This document shows positions 50,833-60,296 of a stretch of DNA of 64,000 nucleotides, one piece after another. Origin of the DNA: Clostridia bacterium (GTDB lineage: Bacteria > Bacillota_A > Clostridia > Oscillospirales > CAG-272); the NCBI GenBank assembly GCA_017452945.1, contig JAFTLD010000002.1, positions 1-64,000 of the forward strand. Direction: 5' to 3'. The notes beneath the pieces were generated by a model, which saw only the letters and a list, made by a program, of their open reading frames with translations, was not told the DNA's origin and searched no databases. The first letter of the stretch is position 1. Every line of letters starts with the position of its first letter. Position numbers and translations under genes: made by a program.

Positions 50833-53523
50833 TTATTCCACGTTGACGTATCCGCCGATGATCTCGGCAACGGTTGCGCGATCCTCTTCGGAAAGAGTTG
50901 CTTTCCAATCACCGATCTTGGCATCGCCCCAAGCGGACAGGTATTCGATGGTATAGGAGCCGATTTCAATGCGCGTTTCATATACTGCCTCATGATCCCC
51001 AAAGCAATACGAAAATTCTGCTCTTTGGAAGATCTCGCGCAGCATTTGTGCGTCCTCGTCGCGTATCTCTACAGGAGATCCCGCATAAGGTGTCAATACG
51101 ACGGTGCCGCTGCCAAAATCGGGATCAAACTCGGTGATCTGTTCAAAATAAGTACCGTTTACTGTGACTAAAACGCCTTGGTCAGCTTTGCTGCAATCCA
51201 CGATGTCGCCAAGCATGCTTACCGTTTGCTGGCCGTTATGCGCACACCACATATCCTCAAGCCGTTGGGGGTTGATGTTCATAGAAAAGTCAAACGTGCC
51301 GTTCAGCTTTTCATCCACCGCTTCATTGTGACCGAAATATGTGTCCGCATAATAGATGATGCTGTCGTATTCTTCTGAATGCAAGCCGACGATTGCCTCG
51401 TGTAGCGCATCTGTGATATCCTTTGTGTAGCCATCTGCATACCAATAATGCGTGGTGGTGAAGAAGGTGCCGTCGGAGTAGCCAACGAAGGTTCCGTCGC
51501 AGTTAAAGTCCAACATACCGGCAAGCTCCAAGGTGCCGTCGCGCCATTCTGCATCGTTCAGCGCCTTTTTGATTTTCAACTCCACCGATGCGGGCAGGGA
51601 AACGATCTTGTTACTGTCGGACAGCTTAACGCTTGAAAAGCTTGGCTGATAGTTGCCGACCGTGATGATCTCATTGACCGTGCGTCTTTGCTCCTCGGTC
51701 AGAGGGAGAAAATGACCGTTGCCAACGAATACACCGGCCTCTGCGCTGTAGCGGTAGGCCTTTCCCGCAAACGTGATTTGATATTCACAATCAAGCTCAA
51801 TCGAATCTTGTCGCCAGGAGCCGTTGTTGAGGATGGCCAGCAGCGTCTGGGTGTCCTCTTCGCTCAACTCTCTGCTGACGTAGGACAGGTTATAGGGAGT
51901 TACCTTAATGGGCGCGGCAAACGCATCGGTGGAGAATTCTCCGTAACCCGCTTTGACGCGAAAAACTTGGAAGGTCATGTTGGCCTCGGAATAGATGAGC
52001 TCGATCGAATATTCGGGTGGGGCGGGATCGCCATCCACGGGAGCTGCTGTAAAGCTGTAAAGAATGATATACTCACCGTACGAGTTGCGCGTGATGCAGA
52101 AGGTAAAGAACTCGTTGCCAAGCATGAGCTGCTCACCCTCGAACAGCTTTTGCGCTCTTGCTACGGTTTCTTGTGCGCTATCTGCGCCAAGTCCCATTTT
52201 GCAAAGCGAGGTATACAGAGTATCTCCGGGGGCAATGGCGTGCGGCAATCTCATATCATCGGGAATTGCCGCACCTAAATAAAAATTGTTACAGCTTCCG
52301 TCGGGGCTGCGCGTATATCCGTAAGCAAACAGATCCGAGCCGTATTCCTCGCCGCTGTAGCCCTCTTCATATTCAATGTCCGCAGGAGTCATGATGTCAA
52401 ACATACCCTTGCCGCTGTGGTACGTCAGTGCTCCCACCGAGGCTCTGAATGCTTCGGGATCAGTGGTCACAAAGCCGTATTTGATCAAAAATTCATGGAA
52501 TTCGGTGGCGGAAACCGAGGGGGAGGGAACGTATCCGAACCCAACCACATGCACCGCCTTTTCAAAGGTGAAGGAGTGCTCACCGAACGACACAACAAGG
52601 TCGTATTCACCGCAAGTCGCTTGCTCGGGGATATGAAACGTATATGTCATCTCGCGGCTCTCACCGGGGGCAAGCACGTATTTTTGGTATTCCTCGGTTA
52701 TGGGGTAGTCCTCGTGCAAGATGATGCATGTATCACTCATAGTCAGCATGGCATTGGGTACGAATGCGCTCCACGAGCCTGTGAACTCAATATCCCGGTC
52801 GGAAATATTGGTCATGCCCACCGTGATCTCCAGCGTGCTGCCCGGGACGCTCATGACAGGGGCACCGCCTTGCAGGCTGTGATAGAACTGCAGCCCACCG
52901 ACAACCGCGACCTGCTCTCCGTCGATCAGGATCTTGACCTGCTCGGGATCCACGCCTGCATATTTGGCAAGCGTATCGATCAGCGATTCGATCAGCGCGT
53001 CGTAGTTTTCATAGGACGTGATCTGCGCAGAGAGCGTGACGGTCACGGTCTTTTGTCCATTCTCAAGGGAAAGCTTCTGCTGCAGATATTCCCATAGTGT
53101 GTTCGGCACGACCGTTGAGATCATTTGATCCATAACGGTTTCTTCGTAGTTGAGAATCTCCACTGCGTTGTCTACCTCATTGAGGTACTTCCACGCTTCA
53201 AACACGTTGGCAGCACCGCCCGGCAGGCTGACGCGCTCGCGCTTTTGCGTGCCGTTATCGTTTACGTAATACACCCAAACGTTTTCGGGCAAGCCCTTGG
53301 AGGGCTCGTATTCAATATCCAACGTTTTGGGGATAAAGGGAACGATCACAAGCACGGTACTGAGCAGGAGTGCGAGCGCAGCTGCGATCAGCACGGGCTT
53401 TACCCATGCAAATCTGCGTCGCGCACGCTTACGCTCCAGCTCCGCATCAATTCGGAGCATGCGCTCGACCGCATCCACGTCGATGTGGGCAAGACCGTCC
53501 GAAAATAAATTCTTATTCATCAT
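50833..53523 (-). CDS. large membrane anti-sigma-like protein
   Basis: An 896-residue protein co-translated with an ECF sigma gene (overlap ATGATG, four bases). A short cytoplasmic segment of about 40 residues with many Arg and Lys is followed by one helix (about 41-64), and about 830 residues lie outside. A VWVYYVNDNGTQ strand after the helix resembles a GerMN-like fold; the rest are repeating beta-strand segments of unknown fold. The short N-terminal part is a plausible anti-sigma segment, though no ZAS zinc motif is seen. The extracytoplasmic mass would sense a signal. Alternative: a target of the sigma factor instead of its partner. Confidence 0.7.
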   Translation of the reverse strand: MMNKNLFSDGLAHIDVDAVERMLRIDAELERKRARRRFAWVKPVLIAAALALLLSTVLVIVPFIPKTLDIEYEPSKGLPENVWVYYVNDNGTQKRERVSLPGGAANVFEAWKYLNEVDNAVEILNYEETVMDQMISTVVPNTLWEYLQQKLSLENGQKTVTVTLSAQITSYENYDALIESLIDTLAKYAGVDPEQVKILIDGEQVAVVGGLQFYHSLQGGAPVMSVPGSTLEITVGMTNISDRDIEFTGSWSAFVPNAMLTMSDTCIILHEDYPITEEYQKYVLAPGESREMTYTFHIPEQATCGEYDLVVSFGEHSFTFEKAVHVVGFGYVPSPSVSATEFHEFLIKYGFVTTDPEAFRASVGALTYHSGKGMFDIMTPADIEYEEGYSGEEYGSDLFAYGYTRSPDGSCNNFYLGAAIPDDMRLPHAIAPGDTLYTSLCKMGLGADSAQETVARAQKLFEGEQLMLGNEFFTFCITRNSYGEYIILYSFTAAPVDGDPAPPEYSIELIYSEANMTFQVFRVKAGYGEFSTDAFAAPIKVTPYNLSYVSRELSEEDTQTLLAILNNGSWRQDSIELDCEYQITFAGKAYRYSAEAGVFVGNGHFLPLTEEQRRTVNEIITVGNYQPSFSSVKLSDSNKIVSLPASVELKIKKALNDAEWRDGTLELAGMLDFNCDGTFVGYSDGTFFTTTHYWYADGYTKDITDALHEAIVGLHSEEYDSIIYYADTYFGHNEAVDEKLNGTFDFSMNINPQRLEDMWCAHNGQQTVSMLGDIVDCSKADQGVLVTVNGTYFEQITEFDPDFGSGTVVLTPYAGSPVEIRDEDAQMLREIFQRAEFSYCFGDHEAVYETRIEIGSYTIEYLSAWGDAKIGDWKATLSEEDRATVAEIIGGYVNVE

Positions 53524-54104
53524 TTCAAATAACCCTCGCTTTCCAAAAGCTGCCGCAGTTCCTTTTTCATGGCGGCAATTTCCTTGTTGACCGTGGACTG
53601 ACTGCAGCCCAGCTTCTCTGCAATCTGTGAGATGGGGCGGCAGAGGTAATATCTGCTCATAAAGATATAGGCACGGCGGTCGGATAGCGTGTTTGTAAAG
53701 TCGGTCAGCAAAGCCCCCAGCTCCGAGGCCTGTTGCTCGGTGTAAAAGGCATCGCTGTCGGCAAGCATATCGTCAAGATCGGAAAGGGAAGATACCATCT
53801 CGCTCGGTACGCGCTTTTTCCGGTGCATGGCCTTGTAGCGGTTGAGTGCCGTTTTGCGCATGATCGAGATCACAAAGGCTTGCAGGGAATCGGGCTGTGC
53901 GGGCGGGATCGAATTCCACGTGCGCACGTAAGTATCGTTTAAGCATTCCTCGCAATCCTGCGCGTCATGCACAATGCTATATGCAACGCTCAGCAGCCGC
54001 TGCTTGTATTTGGCGTCGGTTTCCTTGATCGCGCGCTCGTCACGCTGCAGATAAAGCGAAATGATCTCGCCATCCGACAAATGTCCATTGCTTTTATGCT
54101 TCAT
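53520..54104 (-). CDS. ECF-type sigma factor
   Basis: A 194-residue sigma-70 family member. Region 2 lies near residues 28-95 (AYSIVHDAQDCEECLNDTYVRTWNSIPP) and region 4 near 135-190 (LSDRRAYIFMSRYYLCRPISQIAEKLGCSQSTVNKEI). There is no region 3, so it belongs to the ECF group. I chose ATG 54104, which has an AAGGAGG site; the frame runs back to 54146 without one. It is in one operon with the large membrane protein, whose signal it probably relays. Confidence 0.9.
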   Translation of the reverse strand: MKHKSNGHLSDGEIISLYLQRDERAIKETDAKYKQRLLSVAYSIVHDAQDCEECLNDTYVRTWNSIPPAQPDSLQAFVISIMRKTALNRYKAMHRKKRVPSEMVSSLSDLDDMLADSDAFYTEQQASELGALLTDFTNTLSDRRAYIFMSRYYLCRPISQIAEKLGCSQSTVNKEIAAMKKELRQLLESEGYLK

Positions 54105-54226
54105 AACACACCTCCTTGTCACGTATTTGTCGTGAAGGGCCTTCACTATATATAGTCAACAAAATTTTTGAAAAGTGTAATTCATTATAGCATCTTTTTG
54201 AAAAAATGTAAACAGGGCGCAAAAAA

Positions 54227-54250
54227 GCTGCTCCAAATACTTGAAGCAGC
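54227..54250 (-). terminator. terminator of panE
   Basis: On the minus strand GCTGCTTCAA pairs with TTGGAGCAGC (one G-U) and six T follow. It lies after a tandem repeat at the gene end. Confidence 0.85.
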
Positions 54251-54347
54251 CGGATATTTAGCCGGATATTTACTTGATAAGATCGTCAAACAAACGGATA
54301 TTGGAGGTTTACTTGATCAGATCGTCAAACAAACGGATATTGGAGGG
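54248..54347 (-). repeat. tandem repeats at the end of panE
   Basis: A 39-base unit (54270-54308 and 54309-54347, 37 of 39 bases equal) contains the last 12 codons of panE and its stop. A second array of two exact 12-base copies (AGCCGGATATTT, 54248-54271) follows. The 39-base copy outside the gene keeps the reading frame and repeats SNIRLFDDLIK and a stop. Confidence 0.9.
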
Positions 54348-55328
54348 CTCGGGCTTACGCTCACCGTTCTGGCAGGCTTTGACGATCTCTACGATGCGGT
54401 CGTTGATAGGTGTGGGAACACCGTATTTGCGTCCCTGCTCGCACACGATTCCGTTGATGGCGTCGATTTCACATGCCTTGCCTTTTTTGAGATCCTGCAG
54501 CATGGAGGGCTCGATCGCACTGTGCTTTTTCATGGCAATGGGGATGATCAAAGTCGCAATCGTACGCTTGAGTGCGTTTTTGTAGTAGAAGAGCTTGGTA
54601 ATATCCTTGCCCTGCACGGGAGCAAAGGTCGCACCCGCAGCATGGCCGACGTCAATGCATTCCTTGATGCAGCGAATGGCCACGCGGCGTGCGTCTGCAT
54701 TGTCTGAAACGTCGCCAAACGTGCCGCCCACCACGGTTCCAAGCCCGGAGAAGGTGGCGTTGATGAGCAGCTTGGACCAGCGCGCACCGATCAGATTGGG
54801 CTCCTCGTGCACGGGACACATCAGCTCCAGCAGATCCTTGACCGCCTTGAATTGTGCATCGGTAATGCCGTCCATGCGTCCCATGTGGAAGGAAAGGCTG
54901 TCCGGGGAGCTGGTCAGCGTGCATTCACCGGGAGCGGAGAGGGTTGCGCCCCATTCCACGGTGCAGCCCATGGTGCGATTCGCACCCACGATTTCGGCAA
55001 TACCCGGCTCGGGCAAGCCGTTTTGCAGCGTCACGATCACACCGTCCTCGGCAAGGTGGTCGGCAAGAAACGTCACCACCTCGCGGTTGTGCAGCTGCTT
55101 GGTCAAGAGCAGGATGACGTCGTATTTGCCTTGCATTTGGTCGGGTGTGATGGCTGTGACCGGAACGGTCATTTCCACGGTTCCCGTGATGTGCGCACCG
55201 TGTGCGTTGAGTGCATCCACGTGAGCGCGGTTGCGGTTGATAAGATCAATCTTGCCGCCGTTTTTGGTAATATATGCGCCAAGCACCGTGCCAAGCGAGC
55301 CTGCGCCGTAAATTGCATATCTGCTCAT
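54309..55328 (-). CDS. panE: 2-dehydropantoate 2-reductase
   Basis: A 339-residue ketopantoate reductase, which reduces 2-dehydropantoate to pantoate with NADPH in the pantothenate and CoA pathway. The N-terminal NADPH fold begins YAIYGAGSLGTVLGAYI, followed by the LLTKQLHNREV and TLQNGLPEP blocks near residues 75-110; the C-terminal helical domain includes KLLINATFSGLGTV with the Lys and Asn of the active site. The end of the gene was tandemly copied after the stop. An annotation as a related hydroxyacid reductase is possible since panBCD are absent from the window. Confidence 0.85.
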   Translation of the reverse strand: MSRYAIYGAGSLGTVLGAYITKNGGKIDLINRNRAHVDALNAHGAHITGTVEMTVPVTAITPDQMQGKYDVILLLTKQLHNREVVTFLADHLAEDGVIVTLQNGLPEPGIAEIVGANRTMGCTVEWGATLSAPGECTLTSSPDSLSFHMGRMDGITDAQFKAVKDLLELMCPVHEEPNLIGARWSKLLINATFSGLGTVVGGTFGDVSDNADARRVAIRCIKECIDVGHAAGATFAPVQGKDITKLFYYKNALKRTIATLIIPIAMKKHSAIEPSMLQDLKKGKACEIDAINGIVCEQGRKYGVPTPINDRIVEIVKACQNGERKPEPSNIRLFDDLIK

Positions 55329-55338
55329 AAAAGCCTCC

Positions 55339-57678
55339 TTATTTCAACTCGTATTCGGCAGTCAGCCACAGATTGAAGTGCAGCTGCTCGTTGTCGTTTG
55401 CGTATTGTGCGGGGATCAGGGGCACGTAATCGCGCAAGACTTCCTTGCAAGCCACCTTTGCGGTGCCACCGTTCAGTGTGACGGTGCAATCACTGTGCAG
55501 CTTGATGGCGTGGGTGTCACCCTTGAAGACGTAGATCTGCTTTGTCAAACCGTCGTCCACGGTAAAGGAGGTGGCGTTGATTTCGGAAAAGTCCAGATAA
55601 ACTAAGGAATCCGCGGTATTTTTCTTTACGTGGATGACGTTGCCTTCAGCCGAGCAGAGCAGGGCGTGCGCGATCTGCTGTTGCTCTCCCTTGCCGGCAT
55701 AATGGTCGTCTTTCCAGGTCATATCGGGGGCGTATGCGTCCAAGGCAGACTTGGCGTTGAGGTCGTAAATGCGATATTCGGCATTCCCGTTTTCGTCCAG
55801 CACGTAAACCAATGCGTCGTCATAAGGCAGCTTGGCAATATTCTGCTTGCCCTGCAGATTGACGCTTGCATCGTGTGCGCCAAGGCTGACCGCTAAGAAC
55901 AGCACAAGCGCGATAGCCATCACATGTGCGCTACCCTCGGCAGGGGACACCTTGTGCTCCTTTTTGCGGATGGCGCGCCACAAAGAACGCAGCGAGAAGT
56001 GGGAAAGTGCGGGAACAGCACAGATGGCAACCGCAAAAATGCCAAGCGCAAAGACCGCACCGTACACTTCCGCCATAGTCAGCCCAAGTGCGGAGGTGGC
56101 AAGCAATATGACGGGCATGAGGATGGGCATATAAAGTGCGGTCGCCAGCAGCTCACCGTGCCACAGGGAAAGATCGTGCTTGCGGCAGAGTGTGATGGCA
56201 AGCTCGTTTGCCATGAACAGAATACCGCTGAATACGAACAGGTAACTTGCATCGGGCAGCGCGAAAGAGAGCACGATGCCAAGGAATGCATGCAGATAGG
56301 CAAAAGCGCGCGTGACATCGCGATACTCAAGCTTGAGCCATTTGGTACCAAAATGTGTTGTGATCGCACAGGCAGCCAGCGACAAAAGTCCAAGGCCTAT
56401 CACGATTGCCGTATTGGAGTAGGTGATGGTTCCGATCATGTGGAAATCGATCACACCAAAGAGTGCCGCAATCAGTGAGAACAGGTAGTAGCAGCCCCAT
56501 GCAAGTACTGCGCTCCAGGCAACGCCTGCCACCAGCACCACAAAAGCCTCTGCGGTTTTGCGCAAGTTGCGCTGCTTACGCCAAAGAGCCGAAAGCAGGA
56601 CGTTGGCTGCCAGCATCAAAATCAACAGGACAGCCAGAATGATGACGGTGGTGTGGTTATACACCACGGTGGTGATGTTGAGATAAGAGAAGAAAATGGC
56701 AGACTCTTCTGCGTCATACAGGCTGTCAAGGTCATAGTTTGCTAGCTTGTCGATCAGCGCATCCACGATCTGCGCCTGCTGGGAAAGATAGGTCAGCCCC
56801 ACGTTTTCGGGGTTGTCATTTTGCGTGTGGTAGTTCTCACCGCCTAAAATGTTGGCTACGTTGAGTCCCTGGTAGGCTTCCTTGAAGTTGGAAAAGTCGG
56901 TGCCGTTGGGCATGGAATCATATACCATGGTGGCAATCGAACAGGTAAACAGGCTCTTGTTGACCTCGGAGAAAAGCTTGATGGTGTTGTAGTTGTTGGC
57001 AGCGGTTTCAAACATGATCAGCGTGCCTTGTGTACCGCGTGACTCCAGGTTGGTGCCAAAGCGGATGCGCTCGACTACGTTGTCAAAGCCCTTGAATTCG
57101 TTCATAAAGGCGCGTGAGCCGTACAGCTCGTATTCCTCACCGTTGACAAAGCAGAATACCAGATCGTGCGTCAGCGTGTAACCGTTTTCCATTTTGTCAA
57201 GGTAGTATCGAATGGCCTCCAGCATGACCGAGCAGGCAACGCCGTCGTCCGATGAGCCCTGTCCCATGGGAACAGAGTCGGTATGTCCCATGAACATGAT
57301 GGCCTGATTGCTTGGATTTTCTGCGTTGGCGGGGATGTGGACGATCACGTTTTTGAGATACCAGTTCTGGTAGCGGCTTTCTGTGTCGGTAGCAACGAAG
57401 TCCTGCACAAGATATGCGGGTACGTCCGTCACGTCACCTTGCACAGCACCGTAGCGCTCTACCTCGGATACGATGTAGTCGATAGCTTTTTGGTTGGCCT
57501 CTTTGTGGGCGATTGAGCGCGGACCGTTTTCAGAAAGCTTTTGGATGTGTGTCAGGATGTTCTCCTGATTGAAGTTGGTATCTTGTCTGACCTCATGCGC
57601 GTCTGCAATCGATGCGATAAACATGATGCAAAGTGTCAGAGTCAGCAAAATAGGAATGATCCTGTTGAGCGTTTTCAT
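55339..57678 (-). CDS. M28-family membrane peptidase
   Basis: A 779-residue protein: N-terminal signal or anchor helix, then an M28 zinc peptidase domain (residues about 80-330) and a C-terminal half with about eight membrane helices. Zinc and catalytic residues are visible in FMGHTDSVPMGQGSSDDGVA (His, Asp), FVNGEEYELYGSRAF (paired Glu) and NYHTQNDNPENV (His). Enzymes of this kind are outward-facing aminopeptidases. The last 150 residues form an extracellular domain. It follows the MarR gene. ATG 57678 has AAGGAG. Confidence 0.87.
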   Translation of the reverse strand: MKTLNRIIPILLTLTLCIMFIASIADAHEVRQDTNFNQENILTHIQKLSENGPRSIAHKEANQKAIDYIVSEVERYGAVQGDVTDVPAYLVQDFVATDTESRYQNWYLKNVIVHIPANAENPSNQAIMFMGHTDSVPMGQGSSDDGVACSVMLEAIRYYLDKMENGYTLTHDLVFCFVNGEEYELYGSRAFMNEFKGFDNVVERIRFGTNLESRGTQGTLIMFETAANNYNTIKLFSEVNKSLFTCSIATMVYDSMPNGTDFSNFKEAYQGLNVANILGGENYHTQNDNPENVGLTYLSQQAQIVDALIDKLANYDLDSLYDAEESAIFFSYLNITTVVYNHTTVIILAVLLILMLAANVLLSALWRKQRNLRKTAEAFVVLVAGVAWSAVLAWGCYYLFSLIAALFGVIDFHMIGTITYSNTAIVIGLGLLSLAACAITTHFGTKWLKLEYRDVTRAFAYLHAFLGIVLSFALPDASYLFVFSGILFMANELAITLCRKHDLSLWHGELLATALYMPILMPVILLATSALGLTMAEVYGAVFALGIFAVAICAVPALSHFSLRSLWRAIRKKEHKVSPAEGSAHVMAIALVLFLAVSLGAHDASVNLQGKQNIAKLPYDDALVYVLDENGNAEYRIYDLNAKSALDAYAPDMTWKDDHYAGKGEQQQIAHALLCSAEGNVIHVKKNTADSLVYLDFSEINATSFTVDDGLTKQIYVFKGDTHAIKLHSDCTVTLNGGTAKVACKEVLRDYVPLIPAQYANDNEQLHFNLWLTAEYELK

Positions 57679-57721
57679 AAGCAATCTCCTTGTTTATATG
57701 ATTCACATTACAGTGTTCAGA

Positions 57722-58171
57722 TCATTTACATGCATATTCTTGACAAATCTGCTCCAGATTTTGCGCGATCAGCGCAAGACTGCGGTACATGACCAAGCGA
57801 TCCTGTTCGTCAAGACCTTGACTTGCCATGGCAAGATAATCGTCGACCTTGTGCGTGATACGAAAGGCAATGTCTTCTCCCTTTTCGGTCAGAATCAGGG
57901 CGCTTTGATAACGCTTGCCCCCTTGTGCTTTACATGCAACGTAGCCGCTGCTTTCCAGATATCTGACTGTGCGGGAGATGTTGGCTTTATCCTCTCCGCA
58001 AAGATCACAAAGCTCCTTTGCGCTCAGCGGTCCTTGCTTGTAAAGATAATACAGGCAGGAAACGTGTGAGCTTTTCAGATCAAATTCCGCCATTTCTTCG
58101 GTTTTGATCTTGTAAATGCATCGATTGATTGCAGCGACCAGGACGGTAAAGGTTTCAAATCTGTCTTGCAT
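57722..58171 (-). CDS. MarR-family transcriptional regulator
   Basis: A 149-residue winged-helix regulator with the MarR layout: helices 1-2, HTH near residues 52-80 (LSAKELCDLCGEDKANISRTVRYLESSGYV) and a wing with KRYQSALILTEKGEDIAFR. It has its own promoter with two palindromes, so it is very likely autoregulated. The M28 peptidase gene lies 43 bases downstream on the same strand and may be under its control. The start has a GGAGGA site. Confidence 0.92.
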   Translation of the reverse strand: MQDRFETFTVLVAAINRCIYKIKTEEMAEFDLKSSHVSCLYYLYKQGPLSAKELCDLCGEDKANISRTVRYLESSGYVACKAQGGKRYQSALILTEKGEDIAFRITHKVDDYLAMASQGLDEQDRLVMYRSLALIAQNLEQICQEYACK

Positions 58172-58183
58172 AATTCCTCCTTG

Positions 58184-58242
58184 TTGTAATTACAACTTCT
58201 GCCATTATAGCATAAACTTGTTGTAATGTCAACAAGTTTATG
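58184..58242 (-). promoter_or_regulatory. MarR promoter with two operator palindromes
   Basis: Minus strand: TTGACA (complement 58227-58232), 17-base spacer, TATAAT (complement 58204-58209). A perfect 13-bp inverted repeat CATAAACTTGTTG/CAACAAGTTTATG (58211-58242) covers the minus-35 region, and a perfect 14-bp palindrome GTTGTAATTACAAC (58184-58197) covers the start of transcription. Confidence 0.88.
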
Positions 58243-58290
58243 CCGATTTTTCAAACAAAAGAAACTTAGGGGACTGAAAGGGACTTATTG

Positions 58291-59733
58291 TTACGCCCGA
58301 TTTACGCGTACCGAAGACGGGAGAGTATAGAACGCCCCGTCGAATATCTCTTGCTTCAAGGCCAGCTTGATAGGTCTTTCGCCCTCAAACATGCCAATGG
58401 CGAGGGAATACGTTCCCACAGGTATACCTCTGCAGTCAAGGCGCAAAGAAACGGTCTGCTTTTCACCTGAGAGCCAAGTACGGTTGTCGGTGTCGGTTTC
58501 AAGGATATAGTCTTTGCCATCCTCGGAGCGCAATCGGATCTTGAGGTCAAATTTGCGATAGGCACGCGCCCAACCGCGGTTTTCCACGTCCAGCTCCATT
58601 TGGTTGTAAGCGGTGTTTGTCAGCTCGGGAATGACCGCACCCGTGACAAAATACCAGTAGCCAAGACGGTTGGCACAGTATTCGGTCAGATAGTATTCGT
58701 TTTTCAGCCACGCACGCGGATAACCGTGAAAGCCGGCGAACGTAGCGTGCGTGCGCTTGAAGGCTTCGATTGCGGTCAGACCGTCGCGGAAGTGGTCGTT
58801 GTGTGCGTGCACGTAGCCGTAATGCTCCATTTCAATGGCAGCGGGTGCATTCGCTGCAAGACGGTCAAAAGCCCAGGGCGCGCGCAGCGTGTCGTAGTCG
58901 TTGACCTGCGTGTAGTAATTGCAGCAAACCGAGTCGTCCTGAATGCCAAAGCCGCGTTCGTAGGCATAGTCCAAAATTTCCTGCACCTCGTCCTGCCCGT
59001 GCGCGATTCTGCTGCACATGTGGTCGTCGTTGCACAAAACGGGCGTGTCGGGGAAGTATTTGGCATGCAGGTCAAAGTGCTTTTTGGTCACCCACGTGGG
59101 GTAGATCACGCCGTCACCGTCGCCCGCGGTATGCCCCTCGCCCCAAGTCCCCATGGTGCCAACGTCAATGCACTCGATTCTGGGATCTCCGTTGTAGCGC
59201 GCACCAAAGACCTTCATGAATTTTTCAAGGCACTCAAGGAAAATGGGATCACCGTAGTCGGGCTGCAAAGCACCCGAGGGTAGTCTGTAGCCGCGCGCGC
59301 CCTTTTCGTACACGTATGCAGGCGTTGCATAGCTCAGATTGGCATCTCCCTCATAAGAGCAGACGCGCAAGGAAAAGGTATACCCGCGCGGTCCCCAGAG
59401 CGCCATGATCTCGTCAAGGTAAGAGAAGTCGTAAACGCCCTCTTCCTTTTCAATATCGCCCCAGTCAAAGCGCAGATAAAGGTGGTTGAGTCCGGGGAAG
59501 TCGGAAAGGTCGTCCGCGGGATCATGATGTACGCGATAATTCTCGCGGCCGTAGCCGTTGTCGATGTAGTGCCAGAACCAGCCCTTGTGCGGATTGCGCA
59601 AAACGGTCTTGTCATCCACCATAAGGCGCAGATCCACAAAGTTTTTGCGCACGTGCTTTTTATCTGTCATAAAGCACAAGGTCTGTATTTCCTTGCCGCC
59701 GGGTACGTTTATGACGTTGGGATATTCGGACAT
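58291..59733 (-). CDS. DUF4832-family protein
   Basis: A 480-residue protein with the DUF4874/DUF4832 layout: NPHKGWFWHYIDNG near residue 50, then LYLRFDWGDIEKEEGVYDFS and the TIM-barrel-like blocks FSLRVCSYEGD, IECIDVGTMGTWGEGH and IEMEHYGYVHAHNDH. The C-terminal beta-sandwich (YNQMELDVENRGWARAY, AIGMFEGE) follows. Such proteins are related in fold to glycoside hydrolases and found in polysaccharide gene clusters; catalysis is not proven. No signal peptide is seen. It starts at ATG 59733 with AAGGAGGG and has its own promoter. Confidence 0.82.
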   Translation of the reverse strand: MSEYPNVINVPGGKEIQTLCFMTDKKHVRKNFVDLRLMVDDKTVLRNPHKGWFWHYIDNGYGRENYRVHHDPADDLSDFPGLNHLYLRFDWGDIEKEEGVYDFSYLDEIMALWGPRGYTFSLRVCSYEGDANLSYATPAYVYEKGARGYRLPSGALQPDYGDPIFLECLEKFMKVFGARYNGDPRIECIDVGTMGTWGEGHTAGDGDGVIYPTWVTKKHFDLHAKYFPDTPVLCNDDHMCSRIAHGQDEVQEILDYAYERGFGIQDDSVCCNYYTQVNDYDTLRAPWAFDRLAANAPAAIEMEHYGYVHAHNDHFRDGLTAIEAFKRTHATFAGFHGYPRAWLKNEYYLTEYCANRLGYWYFVTGAVIPELTNTAYNQMELDVENRGWARAYRKFDLKIRLRSEDGKDYILETDTDNRTWLSGEKQTVSLRLDCRGIPVGTYSLAIGMFEGERPIKLALKQEIFDGAFYTLPSSVRVNRA

Positions 59734-59770
59734 GAAAAAGCCCTCCTTTTTTGCATATTGCTTTGATTTT

Positions 59771-59799
59771 ATGATACCATACAAGGGTGCGTTTGTCAA
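59771..59799 (-). promoter_or_regulatory. promoter of the DUF4832 gene
   Basis: Minus strand: TTGACA (complement 59794-59799), 17-base spacer, TATCAT (complement 59771-59776). Confidence 0.78.
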
Positions 59800-59861
59800 T
59801 CAAAAAAGCGCGCATGTGACGCGTCTTGCGAGGGTATACTAAAAAGAAAAAGGAGTTTTAT

Positions 59862-60296
59862 ATGATTGAACAGGATACAATCAAGCTGCTGCGAGAGTGC
59901 GACGCGGGTGTCAAAATGGGTGTGCAATCCATCGAGGAGGTGCTGGAAACGGTCAAGTCGGACGAGCTGAAAGAGCTTTTGAACACGTGCAAGCAGGAGC
60001 ACGATAAGCTCAACACCGAGCTGCAGGAGCAGCTGGACAGATTTGGCGATGAAGGCAAGGATCCCTCGCCCATGGCACAGAGCATGTCGTGGATCAAAAC
60101 CAACGTGAAATTGACCATGCACCAGTCCGATCATACGGTAGCCGATCTGATCACGGATGGCTGCAATATGGGCGTCAAGTCGCTGAACAAATATCTCAAT
60201 CAATACAAAGCTGCCGATGAGAGAAGCAAGGATATCTGCAAGCGGCTGATCAATCTGGAAGAGAAGCTGGCGGTGGATATCAGAGGATATTTGTAA
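59862..60296 (+). CDS. DUF2383-like four-helix protein
   Basis: A 144-residue, all-helical protein with amphipathic repeats (IKLLRECDAGVKMGVQSIEEVLE and GCNMGVKSLNKYLNQ) that suggests a ferritin-like four-helix bundle, probably the DUF2383 family. Metal ligands are not certain. It is alone between a divergent DUF4832 gene and a repeat element. The ATG at 59862 has an AAGGAG site. Confidence 0.7.
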   Translation: MIEQDTIKLLRECDAGVKMGVQSIEEVLETVKSDELKELLNTCKQEHDKLNTELQEQLDRFGDEGKDPSPMAQSMSWIKTNVKLTMHQSDHTVADLITDGCNMGVKSLNKYLNQYKAADERSKDICKRLINLEEKLAVDIRGYL

